The notes under the pieces are model-generated. The model was not told the origin of the DNA, did no database searches, and saw only the letters and a program-made list of their open reading frames with translations. Below, in pieces: positions 38,611 to 46,649 of a stretch of DNA of 64,000 nucleotides. The position numbers were made by a program, and so were the translations under genes. How positions within the stretch are numbered: position 1 is the first letter of the stretch; every line of letters starts with the position of its first letter. Source of the DNA: Rhodanobacter thiooxydans (GTDB taxonomy: Bacteria > Pseudomonadota > Gammaproteobacteria > Xanthomonadales > Rhodanobacteraceae); assembly GCF_030291135.1 (NCBI RefSeq), contig NZ_CP127409.1:1736001-1800000 (forward strand), in the 5' to 3' direction.

Positions 38611-40998
38611 ATGACCGCTGCATCCTCACCCACATCAGCGCTGCGCATCCGCAAGGCCGCCGTGCTGGGCGCCGGTGTCATGGGCGCGCAGATCGCCGCG
38701 CACCTGACCAACGCCGGCGTCGAAACCGTGCTGTTCGACCTGCCCGCGAAGGAAGGTCCCAAGAGCGGCATCGCGCTGAAGGCCATTGCCAACCTGGCCA
38801 AGCTGTCGCCGGCTCCGTTGGCCGACAAGGCGCTGGCCGCCTCGATCATCCCCGCCAACTACGACGACGACCTCGGCCACCTGAAGGATGTCGACCTGGT
38901 GATCGAGGCGATCGCCGAGCGGATGGACTGGAAGCTCGACCTCTACAAGAAGATCGCCGGCCACCTGTCGAAGAGCGCGATCATCGCCTCCAACACCTCC
39001 GGCCTGTCGATCAACACGCTGGCCGAGGCGCTGCCGGAAGAAATGCGCCATCGCTTCTCCGGCGTGCACTTCTTCAACCCGCCGCGTTACATGCACCTGG
39101 TCGAGCTGATCCCGACCCGGCTCACCGACCCGAGCGTGATCGACGGCCTCGAAGCCTTCCTCGTCACCACCGTCGGCAAGGGCGTGGTGATCGCGCGTGA
39201 CACGCCCAACTTCATCGGCAACCGCATCGGCGTGTTCTCGATGCTGGCCACCATGCACCACACCGAACAGTTCGGGCTGGGCTTCGACGTGGTCGACGCG
39301 CTCACCGGCCCGGCCGTGGGCCGCCCCAAGAGCGCCACCTACCGCACCGCCGACGTGGTCGGCCTGGATACCATGGCCCACGTCATCAAGACCATGGCCG
39401 ACACCTTGCCCGACGATCCGTGGCACCAGTATTTCAAGGCGCCGGTGTGGCTGGCAGGCCTGATCGAAAAAGGCGCGCTGGGCCAGAAGACGGGTGCGGG
39501 CTTCTACCGCAAGGCCGGCAAGGACATCGTCGTGCTCGACGTGGCCAGGCAGGATTACCGCGTTTCCGAGCAGAAGGCCTCGGACGAAGTGGCCGCCATC
39601 CTCGCCATCAAGAATCCGGCCGAGAAGTTCGCCAAGCTGCGCGCCAGCAGCGACAAGCAGGCGCAGTTCCTGTGGGCCACCTTCCGCGACCTGTTCCACT
39701 ACACCGCCTACCACCTGGCCGACATCGCCGACACCGCGCGCGACGTGGACTTCGCGATCCGCTGGGGCTACGGCTGGAAGCTCGGCCCGTTCGAGACCTG
39801 GCAGGCCGCCGGCTGGCAGCAGGTCACCGGCTGGATCGCCGAGGACATCGCCGCCGGCAAGGCGATGAGCAAGGCACCGCTGCCCGCCTGGGTCACCGAC
39901 GGCCGCAGCGGCGTGCACGGCAAGGCCGGCTCGTACTCGGCCAGCGCCAACGCCGACAAGCCGCGCTCACAGCACCCGGTCTACCAGCGCCAGCTGTTCC
40001 CCGACCCGATCCTGGGCGAGAAGTTCGACACCGGCAGCACCGTGTGGGAGAACGACGGCGTCCGCCTGTGGACGCTGGGTGAGGACGGCGTTGGCATCAT
40101 CTCGTTCAAGACCAAGATGCACACGGTCAACGACCAGGTGCTCGACGGCATCCAGCACGCCATCGGCATCGCCGAGGAGAAGCTCAAGGCGGTGGTGATC
40201 TGGCAGGACGCCGAGCCGTTCTCCGCCGGCGCCGACTTGAAGGGCGCGCTCGGCCTGCTGCAGGCCGGCAAGTTCGACGACTTCGAGAAGATGGTCGCCA
40301 ACTTCCAGCGCACCAGCATGCGCATCAAGCACTCTCTGGTGCCGGTGGTCTCGGCGGTGCGCGGCCTGGCGCTGGGCGGCGGTTGTGAATTCCAGATGCA
40401 TTCGGCGCGCACCGTCGCGGCGCTGGAAAGCTACATCGGCCTGGTCGAGGCCGGCGTGGGCCTGCTGCCCGCCGGCGGCGGCCTGCACGAGCTAGCCGTG
40501 CGCGCGGCCAAGGCCAACCCGGCCGATCCATTCGAGGAACTGAAGAAAGTGTTCGAGACCGTGGCGATGGCCAAGGTCTCCGCCAGCGCGTTCGAGGCGA
40601 AGAACCTGGGCCTGCTGCGCGACAGCGACGTGGTCGTGTTCAACGCCTACGAGCTGCTCTACGTGGCCAAGCAGGTCGCCAACGCGCTGGCCGAATCCGG
40701 CTATCGCCCGCCGCTGTACCAGCGTGCGATCCCGGTGGCCGGCGACGTGGGCACCGCCACCTTCCGCGCCTCGCTGGCCAACCTGCAGGCCGGCTATTTC
40801 GCCTCCGAACACGACGTGGAAATCGCCCGGCGCATCGCCGACACCCTGTGCGGCGGCGTGATCGAACGTGGCTCCACGGTGGACGAGGAATGGCTGCTGG
40901 CGCTGGAACGCAAGCACTTCGTGGAACTGGCGAAAACCGAAAAGACCCAGGCGCGCATCGCCCACACCATGAGCACCGGCAAGCCGCTGCGGAACTGA
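38611..40998 (+). CDS. fadN: 3-Hydroxyacyl-CoA dehydrogenase/enoyl-CoA hydratase, FadN-like
   Basis: 795 residues. The order is dehydrogenase first (1-about 400, RKAAVLGAGVMGAQIAAHLTNAG, ASNTSGLSI, HFFNPPRYMHLVE), then the crotonase domain (about 490-700, EPFSAGADLKGALGL, VRGLALGGGCEFQMHSAR, VGLLPAGGGLHE). This is the FadN layout, opposite to FadB/FadJ. It carries out the middle steps of beta-oxidation. It forms an operon with the PsrA-like regulator and the thiolase downstream. Confidence 0.93.
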   Translation: MTAASSPTSALRIRKAAVLGAGVMGAQIAAHLTNAGVETVLFDLPAKEGPKSGIALKAIANLAKLSPAPLADKALAASIIPANYDDDLGHLKDVDLVIEAIAERMDWKLDLYKKIAGHLSKSAIIASNTSGLSINTLAEALPEEMRHRFSGVHFFNPPRYMHLVELIPTRLTDPSVIDGLEAFLVTTVGKGVVIARDTPNFIGNRIGVFSMLATMHHTEQFGLGFDVVDALTGPAVGRPKSATYRTADVVGLDTMAHVIKTMADTLPDDPWHQYFKAPVWLAGLIEKGALGQKTGAGFYRKAGKDIVVLDVARQDYRVSEQKASDEVAAILAIKNPAEKFAKLRASSDKQAQFLWATFRDLFHYTAYHLADIADTARDVDFAIRWGYGWKLGPFETWQAAGWQQVTGWIAEDIAAGKAMSKAPLPAWVTDGRSGVHGKAGSYSASANADKPRSQHPVYQRQLFPDPILGEKFDTGSTVWENDGVRLWTLGEDGVGIISFKTKMHTVNDQVLDGIQHAIGIAEEKLKAVVIWQDAEPFSAGADLKGALGLLQAGKFDDFEKMVANFQRTSMRIKHSLVPVVSAVRGLALGGGCEFQMHSARTVAALESYIGLVEAGVGLLPAGGGLHELAVRAAKANPADPFEELKKVFETVAMAKVSASAFEAKNLGLLRDSDVVVFNAYELLYVAKQVANALAESGYRPPLYQRAIPVAGDVGTATFRASLANLQAGYFASEHDVEIARRIADTLCGGVIERGSTVDEEWLLALERKHFVELAKTEKTQARIAHTMSTGKPLRN

Positions 40999-41010
40999 CC
41001 AGAAGCTGCT

Positions 41011-41050
41011 CCCTCCCCTTCAAGGGGAGGGTTGGGGTGGGGATGGTTGT
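41011..41050. repeat. Dispersed GC-rich palindrome between fadN and fadA
   Basis: CCCTCCCCTT-C-AAGGGGAGGG followed by TTGGGGTGGGGATGG. Elements of this wording are scattered in many proteobacterial genomes. Confidence 0.65.
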
Positions 41051-41116
41051 CCTCCACTCCGCGACCAAACCATCAGCCCGCATCCGCGCACCGCGCGAAG
41101 GGCAACGGAGAACAAA

Positions 41117-42322
41117 ATGACCAAGCAAGTGCAAGACGCCTACATCGTCGCCGCCACCCGCACCCCGGTCGGCAAGGCGCCGCGCGGCGTGTTCCGCAAC
41201 ACCCGTCCGGACGACATGCTCGCCCACGTGATCCGCGCCGTGATGGCGCAGGCGCCCGGCATCGACCCGCACCAGATCGGCGACGTCATCATCGGCTGCG
41301 CCATGCCGGAGGCCGAGCAAGGCATGAACGTGGCGCGCATCGGCCTGCTGCTGGCCGGCCTGCCCGACACCGTGCCCGGCGTCACCGTCAACCGCTTCTG
41401 CTCCTCCGGCCTGCAGGCCGTGGCGATGGCCGCCGACCGCATCCGCCTGGGCCTGGATGACCTGATGCTCGCCGGCGGCACCGAAAGCATGAGCATGGTG
41501 CCGATGATGGGCCACAAGGTGGCGATGAACCCGGCCATCTTCGACAACGAGCACATCGGCATTGCCTACGGCATGGGCATCACCGCCGAGAACGTGGCGA
41601 AAAAGTGGAAGGTCAGCCGCGAGCAGCAGGACGCGTTCTCAGTGGAAAGCCACCGCCGCGCGCTGGCCGCCCAGGCCGCCGGCGAATTCAAGGACGAGAT
41701 CACCCCGTTCCAGCTCGCCGACCACTACCCCGACCTTGCCACCCGCGGCATCGTCACCGACAGCCGCCTGATCGGCAACGACGAGGGTCCGCGCGCCGGC
41801 ACCACGCTGGAAGTGCTGGCCAAGCTCAAGACCGTGTTCCGCAACGGCCAGTTCGGTGGCACCGTCACCGCCGGCAACTCCAGCCAGATGTCCGACGGCG
41901 CCGGCGCCGTGCTGCTGGCCAGCGAAAAGGCCATCAAGCAATACAACCTGCAGCCGCTGGCCCGCTTCGTCGGCTTCTCCGTCGCCGGCGTGCCGCCCGA
42001 GGTGATGGGCATCGGCCCGAAGGAAGCGATCCCGAAAGCCCTCGCGCAAACCGGCATCCGTCAGGATCAGCTCGACTGGATCGAACTCAACGAAGCCTTC
42101 GCTGCCCAGGCGCTGGCCGTGATGGGCGACCTCAAGCTCGACCCGAGCAAGGTCAACCCGCTTGGCGGCGCGATTGCGCTGGGCCATCCGCTCGGTGCGA
42201 CCGGCGCAGTGCGCATCGCCACGCTGGTGCATGGCATGCGTCGGCGCAAGCAGAAGTACGGCATGGTGACCATGTGCATCGGCACCGGCATGGGCGCGGC
42301 AGGCGTGTTCGAAGCGCTCTGA
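41117..42322 (+). CDS. fadA: Acetyl-CoA C-acyltransferase (3-ketoacyl-CoA thiolase)
   Basis: 401 residues. The nucleophile is Cys95 in VNRFCSSGLQAVAMAADRI; the C-terminal acid-base residues are in GGAIALGHPLGATGAVR and TMCIGTGMGAAGVFE. It cleaves 3-ketoacyl-CoA in the last step of beta-oxidation. Partner of FadN in the same operon; closes with a strong bidirectional terminator. Confidence 0.94.
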   Translation: MTKQVQDAYIVAATRTPVGKAPRGVFRNTRPDDMLAHVIRAVMAQAPGIDPHQIGDVIIGCAMPEAEQGMNVARIGLLLAGLPDTVPGVTVNRFCSSGLQAVAMAADRIRLGLDDLMLAGGTESMSMVPMMGHKVAMNPAIFDNEHIGIAYGMGITAENVAKKWKVSREQQDAFSVESHRRALAAQAAGEFKDEITPFQLADHYPDLATRGIVTDSRLIGNDEGPRAGTTLEVLAKLKTVFRNGQFGGTVTAGNSSQMSDGAGAVLLASEKAIKQYNLQPLARFVGFSVAGVPPEVMGIGPKEAIPKALAQTGIRQDQLDWIELNEAFAAQALAVMGDLKLDPSKVNPLGGAIALGHPLGATGAVRIATLVHGMRRRKQKYGMVTMCIGTGMGAAGVFEAL

Positions 42323-42333
42323 TCGTCTGACCG

Positions 42334-42377
42334 AAAAAAACGAACGGCGCCGTAGCGATACGGCGCCGTTTCTGTTT
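42334..42377. terminator. Bidirectional terminator between fadA and the GlxA-like gene
   Basis: Perfect 12-bp stem AACGGCGCCGTA / TACGGCGCCGTT with loop GCGA (42343-42370), with TCTGTTT on the right and seven A residues (42334-42340) on the left, which become a T-tract for the minus strand. Confidence 0.88.
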
Positions 42378-42401
42378 CCGGCCAAGACGGCCAGTGCACC
42401 C

Positions 42402-43370
42402 TCAGCGCCGTCTCGCCGATGCCGGGCTGTCGCTCGCATGGGTCGACCACAGCCGGCGCAGCTGGCGTGCGGAGCCCAGCCCGGCACGTTCGGCGGCGCG
42501 CTCCACGCTGTCCCCGGTGGCCAGCGCCTGACGGGCGAGCGCGAGGCGCAGGCGGGCGTGATAAGTGTTGATCGACATGCCGCTGGCTTCGCGAAAATGC
42601 CGCGTGAGGCTGCGCACGCTCAGGTGTCCGATGTCGGCCAACCGCGCCAGCGGCCATTCCTGGTCCGGCGCCCTGGCCAGCGCATCCTGCACGTGGTGGA
42701 TCGCCGTGTTCATGTGGTTGCGCCCTTCCAGCCAGGGCGACAGCGCCGGATCGCCCGAGGCGCGCCGCATATAGACGGCCATCTCGCGCGCCACCGCGGC
42801 GGCCAGCCGCGACGAGCCCAGGCCGGCGATGAGATGCAGCGCCAGGTCGATGCCCGCGGTGATGCCGGCGCTGGTGTACACCTCGCCATCCTCGACGAAC
42901 ACGCGGCTGTCCAGCACCTCGGCCGTCGGCGCGAGTTCGCGCAGCGTGTCGAGCAGGCTGTGGTGCGTGGTGCAGCGGCGGCCGTCCAGCAACCCCGCGG
43001 CGGCGGCCAGCAACGCGCCCGAGCACACGCAGGCGAGCCGCCGGCCGCGGCCGCCATGCCGTTGCAGCCACGTGACCAGGGCCTTGCTGGCGGGCGAGGA
43101 CAACACCTGTTCGCCACTGCCGGTGGCGCCGCACACCACGATCATCGCGTGATCGTCCGGTTGCGCCGGCAACGGCTCGATGCCGGCGAGCCCCACGCCC
43201 AGCGCCGTCGTGGCAGCCTCGCCGTCCGCGATCGGCGCCAGCAGGCGCAAGCGCACCGGCAAGCCCATCGAGGCGGCGATGCGGAACGCGTCGGCGGCGC
43301 CGGCGAGATCCAGCAGGATCAGCGCCGGTGGCAGCACGAAGCACACCTCAGTGATCGGCGAGGACGTCAT
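42402..43370 (-). CDS. GlxA-like transcriptional regulator (DJ-1/PfpI domain plus AraC HTH)
   Basis: 322 residues. N-terminal DJ-1/PfpI-type domain (about 1-190, ITEVCFVLPPALILLDLAGAADAFRIA, LACVCSGALLAAAAGLLDGRRCTTHH) and C-terminal AraC/XylS double HTH (about 205-315, WPLARLADIGHLSVRSLTRHFREASGMSINTYHARLRLALARQAL). Such regulators often control the gene next door. Start 43370 lies within the cysteine hydrolase gene (23-bp overlap), so the pair is likely co-expressed. Confidence 0.92.
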   Translation of the reverse strand: MTSSPITEVCFVLPPALILLDLAGAADAFRIAASMGLPVRLRLLAPIADGEAATTALGVGLAGIEPLPAQPDDHAMIVVCGATGSGEQVLSSPASKALVTWLQRHGGRGRRLACVCSGALLAAAAGLLDGRRCTTHHSLLDTLRELAPTAEVLDSRVFVEDGEVYTSAGITAGIDLALHLIAGLGSSRLAAAVAREMAVYMRRASGDPALSPWLEGRNHMNTAIHHVQDALARAPDQEWPLARLADIGHLSVRSLTRHFREASGMSINTYHARLRLALARQALATGDSVERAAERAGLGSARQLRRLWSTHASDSPASARRR

Positions 43371-43896
43371 CGACGGTGCGGATGCGGGCAAAGCGTCCAT
43401 CCAGAACCAGTTCCGTGCGCTGCTTGATGTCCTTCGCATCGTAATGGCTTCTGCTGCCGGCGTGGATCATCGGAAACGTCAGCGTCGCCTCGGTCACATA
43501 GTCCACGGCAAAGCCGAGATCGGAAGCCACCCGCGCGGTGGTCTCGCAGCACTGCTCGGTGCGGATGCCGCTGACGATCACCCGCCCGATGCCGCGCTCG
43601 CGCAGCCACGCCTCCAGGCTGGTGCCGGTAAACGCGTTGTGCACCTGCTTGCGAAACACCACGTCGTGCGCGGCCGGCACCCACGCCATCGGCGTCACCA
43701 GTCCCGATGCCGCGGTGAAATGCGCATCGCCGTCCTCGTGCAGGATGCGCACGACCGGCCAGCCACGCGCGGCCGCCGCGTCGATAAGCTTCGACAGGTT
43801 CTCGCGGAACACCGGCACATCGTCCTCGCGCCAGTACGGCGCATGCAGGAATGATTGTTGTACGTCGATGACCAGCAAGGCGGGGGTATCGGACAT
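43348..43896 (-). CDS. Isochorismatase-family cysteine hydrolase
   Basis: 182 residues. LLVIDVQQSFLH supplies the catalytic Asp, a Lys lies in VFRKQVHNAF, and the nucleophile lies in SGIRTEQCCETTARVASDLGF. Family members hydrolyse amides such as nicotinamide or N-carbamoyl compounds; the pairing with a GlxA-like regulator is common but does not define the substrate. The transposon inserted 122 bp upstream of its start. Confidence 0.9.
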   Translation of the reverse strand: MSDTPALLVIDVQQSFLHAPYWREDDVPVFRENLSKLIDAAAARGWPVVRILHEDGDAHFTAASGLVTPMAWVPAAHDVVFRKQVHNAFTGTSLEAWLRERGIGRVIVSGIRTEQCCETTARVASDLGFAVDYVTEATLTFPMIHAGSRSHYDAKDIKQRTELVLDGRFARIRTVDDVLADH

Positions 43897-44013
43897 GGGG
43901 CGACTCCATCGTTGGGGAGTCGCCACTTTAGGCAGCCGGCCGACCGGCCACGAGCACTGCGCCGGACCATGAGCGGACCGATCCGGCCACGCCCTTCACG
44001 AAACACAAGCAGC

Positions 44014-44018
44014 ACATA
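44014..44018. repeat. Target-site duplication, left copy (ACATA)
   Basis: ACATA directly abuts the outer end of the left inverted repeat and is repeated at 62647-62651. Five bases is the normal Tn3-family duplication. Confidence 0.92.
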
Positions 44019-44055
44019 GGCTATTTGTGCCCATCCCCCGATAGTATAAAATAAG
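44019..44055 (+). repeat. Left terminal inverted repeat of the Tn3-family transposon
   Basis: Begins GGCTATTTGTGCCCATCCCC and ends with the inner TAAG typical of Tn3 repeats (37 bp). The first 35 bp are identical, inverted, to 62612-62646. The outer end is GGC, not the usual GGGG. Confidence 0.95.
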
Positions 44056-44117
44056 CGCAAAAATCTCTTATATAACAATTAGCTATCTTCGTCGTGACTA
44101 GGGCGTCGGATGTTCGC

Positions 44118-45167
44118 TCACGCCGGATTCCCACGAGGTACCGCTTCAGCCTCATGGGCGCCAGAGGTACTGACGGTGCGCAGTTGAGCAAATGTTTCTT
44201 CCAGTACGTCCAGCCGACCTTGGCTGGCGGCGCGCTGGGCCTCTGCCTCTCGCCGGTGGTCCCGTTCGGTAGTCAGTTGAGTTTCGGCCGCCGCGAGCTG
44301 GGTTTGCAGTTGCACCTGCCCTTGTTCGGCCTGGGCCAACCGGATCTGCAAGGTCGGATGCTCCTTGGCCAGCGGCAGATTCGCGTCGTAGGCGTACTGC
44401 AGTTTCTGATGCTCGGTGCGGAACTGGCGGAACTCCTTGTCGAGCTGATTGATATGCTCGGTCATCCGAGCATTTTCGCGGTTGAGCTGCAGTAGTTCGT
44501 GATTCTTGCTCGTGATGGTGTCGTTGGCTTGTCGCAGCTCGACCTGCAGTCCCTGCACCTGGTGTTCGTGCCGGCGCTGCTCTTGGTCGCGCTGTTCCTT
44601 GACGGCCGTCCGATAGTGCTCCAAGGCATCGCGGGCATGTTGGTGTTTGTCCTCCAGCGACTGAATGTGCGTTTCGTGCTCAGTCAATCGAGCGGTCATG
44701 CCCGCGACCCGCTCCTCCAGCTGTTGGACGAGCAACGCGCGATCGCGAAGCCCCTGCTGGGCCTGCTCGTGGGCAGCTTTTTCGTCGTGCAGAGCGATAT
44801 CGGTGCGCTGCAGCTGCGTACTGAGCGCCGTGGTCTCTTGACGGTGCTGCTCGATGGTCGCCGTTAGTGTTTGGCGTTCGGCAGTGAAACGCTCCTGTGC
44901 TGCGGTGATCCGGACTTCGGCCTCCTCGTGCAGGCGTTCAGCCAGCCGGCCAACCAGATCCTGCAAGGCATCGCTGATCGCCACCGTCGCGCCGACGCGT
45001 GGTCCGTCCTCGGCTTCCAGCTCCTTCAGGTAGCGGTGGATGGTGGTCTTGGAGCCGGTATTGCCCAACGCCACCCGTAGCGCATCTATCGAAGGATGCT
45101 TTCCCTGCGCCAGCAGACTGGCTCGCGCCTTCTGGACCTCGGTCTTGTACAAGCCGCCACGCGCCAT
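44118..45167 (-). CDS. tnpT: KfrA-N domain coiled-coil DNA-binding protein, probable TnpT
   Basis: 349 residues. The N-terminal KfrA-type DNA-binding domain (about 1-65, GLYKTEVQKARASLLAQGKHPSIDALRVALGNTGSKTTIHRYLKELE) precedes about 270 residues of unbroken coiled coil rich in Gln, Glu, Arg and Ala. In Tn4651-type elements TnpT is a coiled-coil protein that helps the tyrosine recombinase TnpS resolve cointegrates; the position at the transposon end, facing a recombinase-core-like dyad, supports that role. GGAGAAC precedes 45167. Alternatively it is a plasmid KfrA-like autoregulator. Confidence 0.7.
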   Translation of the reverse strand: MARGGLYKTEVQKARASLLAQGKHPSIDALRVALGNTGSKTTIHRYLKELEAEDGPRVGATVAISDALQDLVGRLAERLHEEAEVRITAAQERFTAERQTLTATIEQHRQETTALSTQLQRTDIALHDEKAAHEQAQQGLRDRALLVQQLEERVAGMTARLTEHETHIQSLEDKHQHARDALEHYRTAVKEQRDQEQRRHEHQVQGLQVELRQANDTITSKNHELLQLNRENARMTEHINQLDKEFRQFRTEHQKLQYAYDANLPLAKEHPTLQIRLAQAEQGQVQLQTQLAAAETQLTTERDHRREAEAQRAASQGRLDVLEETFAQLRTVSTSGAHEAEAVPRGNPA

Positions 45168-45194
45168 GCCGTTCTCCGATGGATTTCGTAATGC

Positions 45195-45220
45195 ATTACA
45201 TACCATGTAATTACATACCA
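45195..45220. promoter_or_regulatory. Direct repeats upstream of the TnpT-like gene
   Basis: ATTACATACCA occurs twice (45195-45205 and 45210-45220), period 15 bp, beside the palindrome TAATGCATTA. Likely a binding site for the divergently placed KfrA/TnpT-like protein or part of the resolution site. Confidence 0.55.
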
Positions 45221-45257
45221 CTCAACAGCGAAAAACGCTAAGAAAAGGTGCTATTTA

Positions 45258-45290
45258 TCAGGCGGGATAATGTTTGATTATCCCGCCTGA
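45258..45290. other. 33-bp dyad, candidate tyrosine-recombinase crossover core
   Basis: Perfect 14-bp arms TCAGGCGGGATAAT and its inverse, separated by GTTTG; no T-tract on either side, so it is a poor terminator. The size and form match tyrosine-recombinase cores, and as I recall the Tn4651 core is also about 33 bp. It lies 90 bp from the TnpT-like gene. Confidence 0.6.
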
Positions 45291-45484
45291 GTCCCGTAAA
45301 CCATAGCCCGCACCCGTCAGACAATACGTATGACCTGATTTCGTCCGCATCCGGGCCGGCGGCAAGAAATGGATCATTGCTAAGTGCCGTGAAGTGATGC
45401 GGCGGCGGCTGGTGCCGAACGATACAAACGCTCGATAGCAAAGGGGCAAAGTGGTACCCCTCCCCAAAGATCAAATCGAACCTC

Positions 45485-45516
45485 TTGACTTTGGAGTTAC
45501 CTTCAAGGTTTAGCCT
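45485..45516 (+). promoter_or_regulatory. MerR-type promoter of the thiol/CcdA/MFS operon
   Basis: -35 TTGACT (45485-45490), an extended spacer of 19-20 bp containing the dyad CTTTGGA-GTTACC-TTCAAGG, and -10 TTAGCC/TAGCCT at about 45510-45516. Overlong spacers with a centred dyad are the hallmark of promoters activated by MerR-family metal sensors. Confidence 0.75.
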
Positions 45517-45601
45517 GTGACTATCGCGATGTGGCACGACGGTGGTTCGCCCCGCTGTCGCGCCGAGAGAGTCGAGGGCGCTTGTCATTGAGGAGCAAAT
45601 C

Positions 45602-45868
45602 ATGAACACGAAACGCAAAGTGGAAGTATTCAGTGCCGGCTGTGCCGTGTGCGACGAGGCGGTGGCGCTGGTCGAGCGTGTGGCCTGCTCGTCCTGCGAG
45701 GTCACCGTGCACGACATGAAGGACATCAACGCTGCCAAACGGGCGAAGACACTGGGTATTCGATCGGTGCCCGCCGTCGTCATTGATGGGAAGCTCGCCG
45801 CCTGCTGTGAAGGACGTGGGATCGACGAGGCGATCCTGCGCGTTGCAGGTCTGGGTCGGTCCGCGTAA
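45602..45868 (+). CDS. Small Cys-rich thioredoxin-like protein
   Basis: 88 residues. KVEVFSAGCAVCDEAVALVERVACSSCEVTVHDM, then RAKTLGIRSVPAVVIDGKLAACCEGRGIDEA. The fold is thioredoxin/glutaredoxin-like with cis-Pro (VPAVV), the active site CAVC, a second pair CSSC and a vicinal CC. It lacks a signal peptide. The extra thiols suggest metal or metalloid binding rather than simple disulfide exchange. First gene after the MerR-type promoter. Confidence 0.8.
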   Translation: MNTKRKVEVFSAGCAVCDEAVALVERVACSSCEVTVHDMKDINAAKRAKTLGIRSVPAVVIDGKLAACCEGRGIDEAILRVAGLGRSA

Positions 45869-45963
45869 CGGGTGGATGACCGGCCACGGAGTCGCCCAAA
45901 AGAGCTCTTCGGCCGGCCATCACTTACTTTCTTCGAATCATCCAACACACCATCGAGATCATC

Positions 45964-46383
45964 ATGTTCACGATCGGCAAACTGGCCGGCCTCGCCTCCA
46001 TCAGTACCGAAGCCCTGCGCTATTACGAGCAGGAAGGACTGATCGTACCGGACGCGAAGAGCGACGCCGGCTATCGGCTCTACCGGCCGGAGTCAGTGCA
46101 ACGCGTCGGCTTCATTAGGCAAGCGCAGCAGTGCGGTTTTACGCTGGCCGAAATTCGCGAGCTGCTGGCGTTGCGCGTCGAGCAGGCCGCGTGCTGTGGG
46201 GACGTACGTCGACTCGCCATCGAAAAAAAGTTGCAGATCGAAGGCAAGATTCGCGTCATGAAATCGATGTCGAAAGCACTCGACGTACTGATCCATGATT
46301 GCAACCAGGAACGTCATCCCGTCGTCGAGTGCCCGATCCTCGCGGCGTTGGAAAAACCCAACGCTGCGCCGGTTGGCGGATGA
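45964..46383 (+). CDS. MerR-family metal-responsive regulator
   Basis: 139 residues. HTH and wing: MFTIGKLAGLASISTEALRYYEQEGLIVPDAKSDAGYRLYRPESVQRVGFIRQAQQCGFTLAEIRELL. Candidate metal ligands are the CC of QAACCGDVR and the two Cys of HDCNQERHPVVECPILA, in the positions used by the ZntR/CadR/PbrR group. It is encoded inside the operon whose promoter has the MerR-type spacer, so autoregulation is likely. The inducing metal is not deducible; it is not the canonical Hg MerR, which is at 58111. Confidence 0.87.
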   Translation: MFTIGKLAGLASISTEALRYYEQEGLIVPDAKSDAGYRLYRPESVQRVGFIRQAQQCGFTLAEIRELLALRVEQAACCGDVRRLAIEKKLQIEGKIRVMKSMSKALDVLIHDCNQERHPVVECPILAALEKPNAAPVGG

Positions 46384-46387
46384 CGGC

Positions 46388-46648
46388 ATGAAGCTTGAAC
46401 TTTTCTACTCGCCCGGCTGCGTCCGCTGTGCCCAGGCGCGCGATGGCCTCAAGACCACTGCGTTTGAGATCGTCGCGGACTTGGATTGGCGAGAACTCAA
46501 TGTTCTCGATGAACTGGACTACGCCGTGCAATTAGGTGTTCTGACGCTGCCTGCGGTGGCCATCGACGGCGTGCTGGTCTTCACTTCGTTACCCACCAAA
46601 CGGCAACTCTGTGCAGCGCTTTCCAAACGCTGCAAGGCTGTGAACTGA
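46388..46648 (+). CDS. Small thioredoxin/glutaredoxin-like protein
   Basis: 86 residues. MKLELFYSPGCVRCAQARDGLKTTAFEI has a CxxC in thioredoxin position, and LGVLTLPAVAIDGVLVF supplies the cis-Pro. Adjacent to a CcdA-like membrane protein (next start after 1 bp), so it is a plausible electron acceptor for it. No signal peptide. Four bases from the regulator upstream, so co-translated. Confidence 0.8.
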   Translation: MKLELFYSPGCVRCAQARDGLKTTAFEIVADLDWRELNVLDELDYAVQLGVLTLPAVAIDGVLVFTSLPTKRQLCAALSKRCKAVN

Positions 46649-46649
46649 C

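Noticed and set aside
45258..45290. Strong dyad considered as a terminator for the TnpT-like or cargo transcripts
   Set aside because: No T-tract on either side and it lies upstream of both divergent units, so termination makes little sense; a recombination core fits better.
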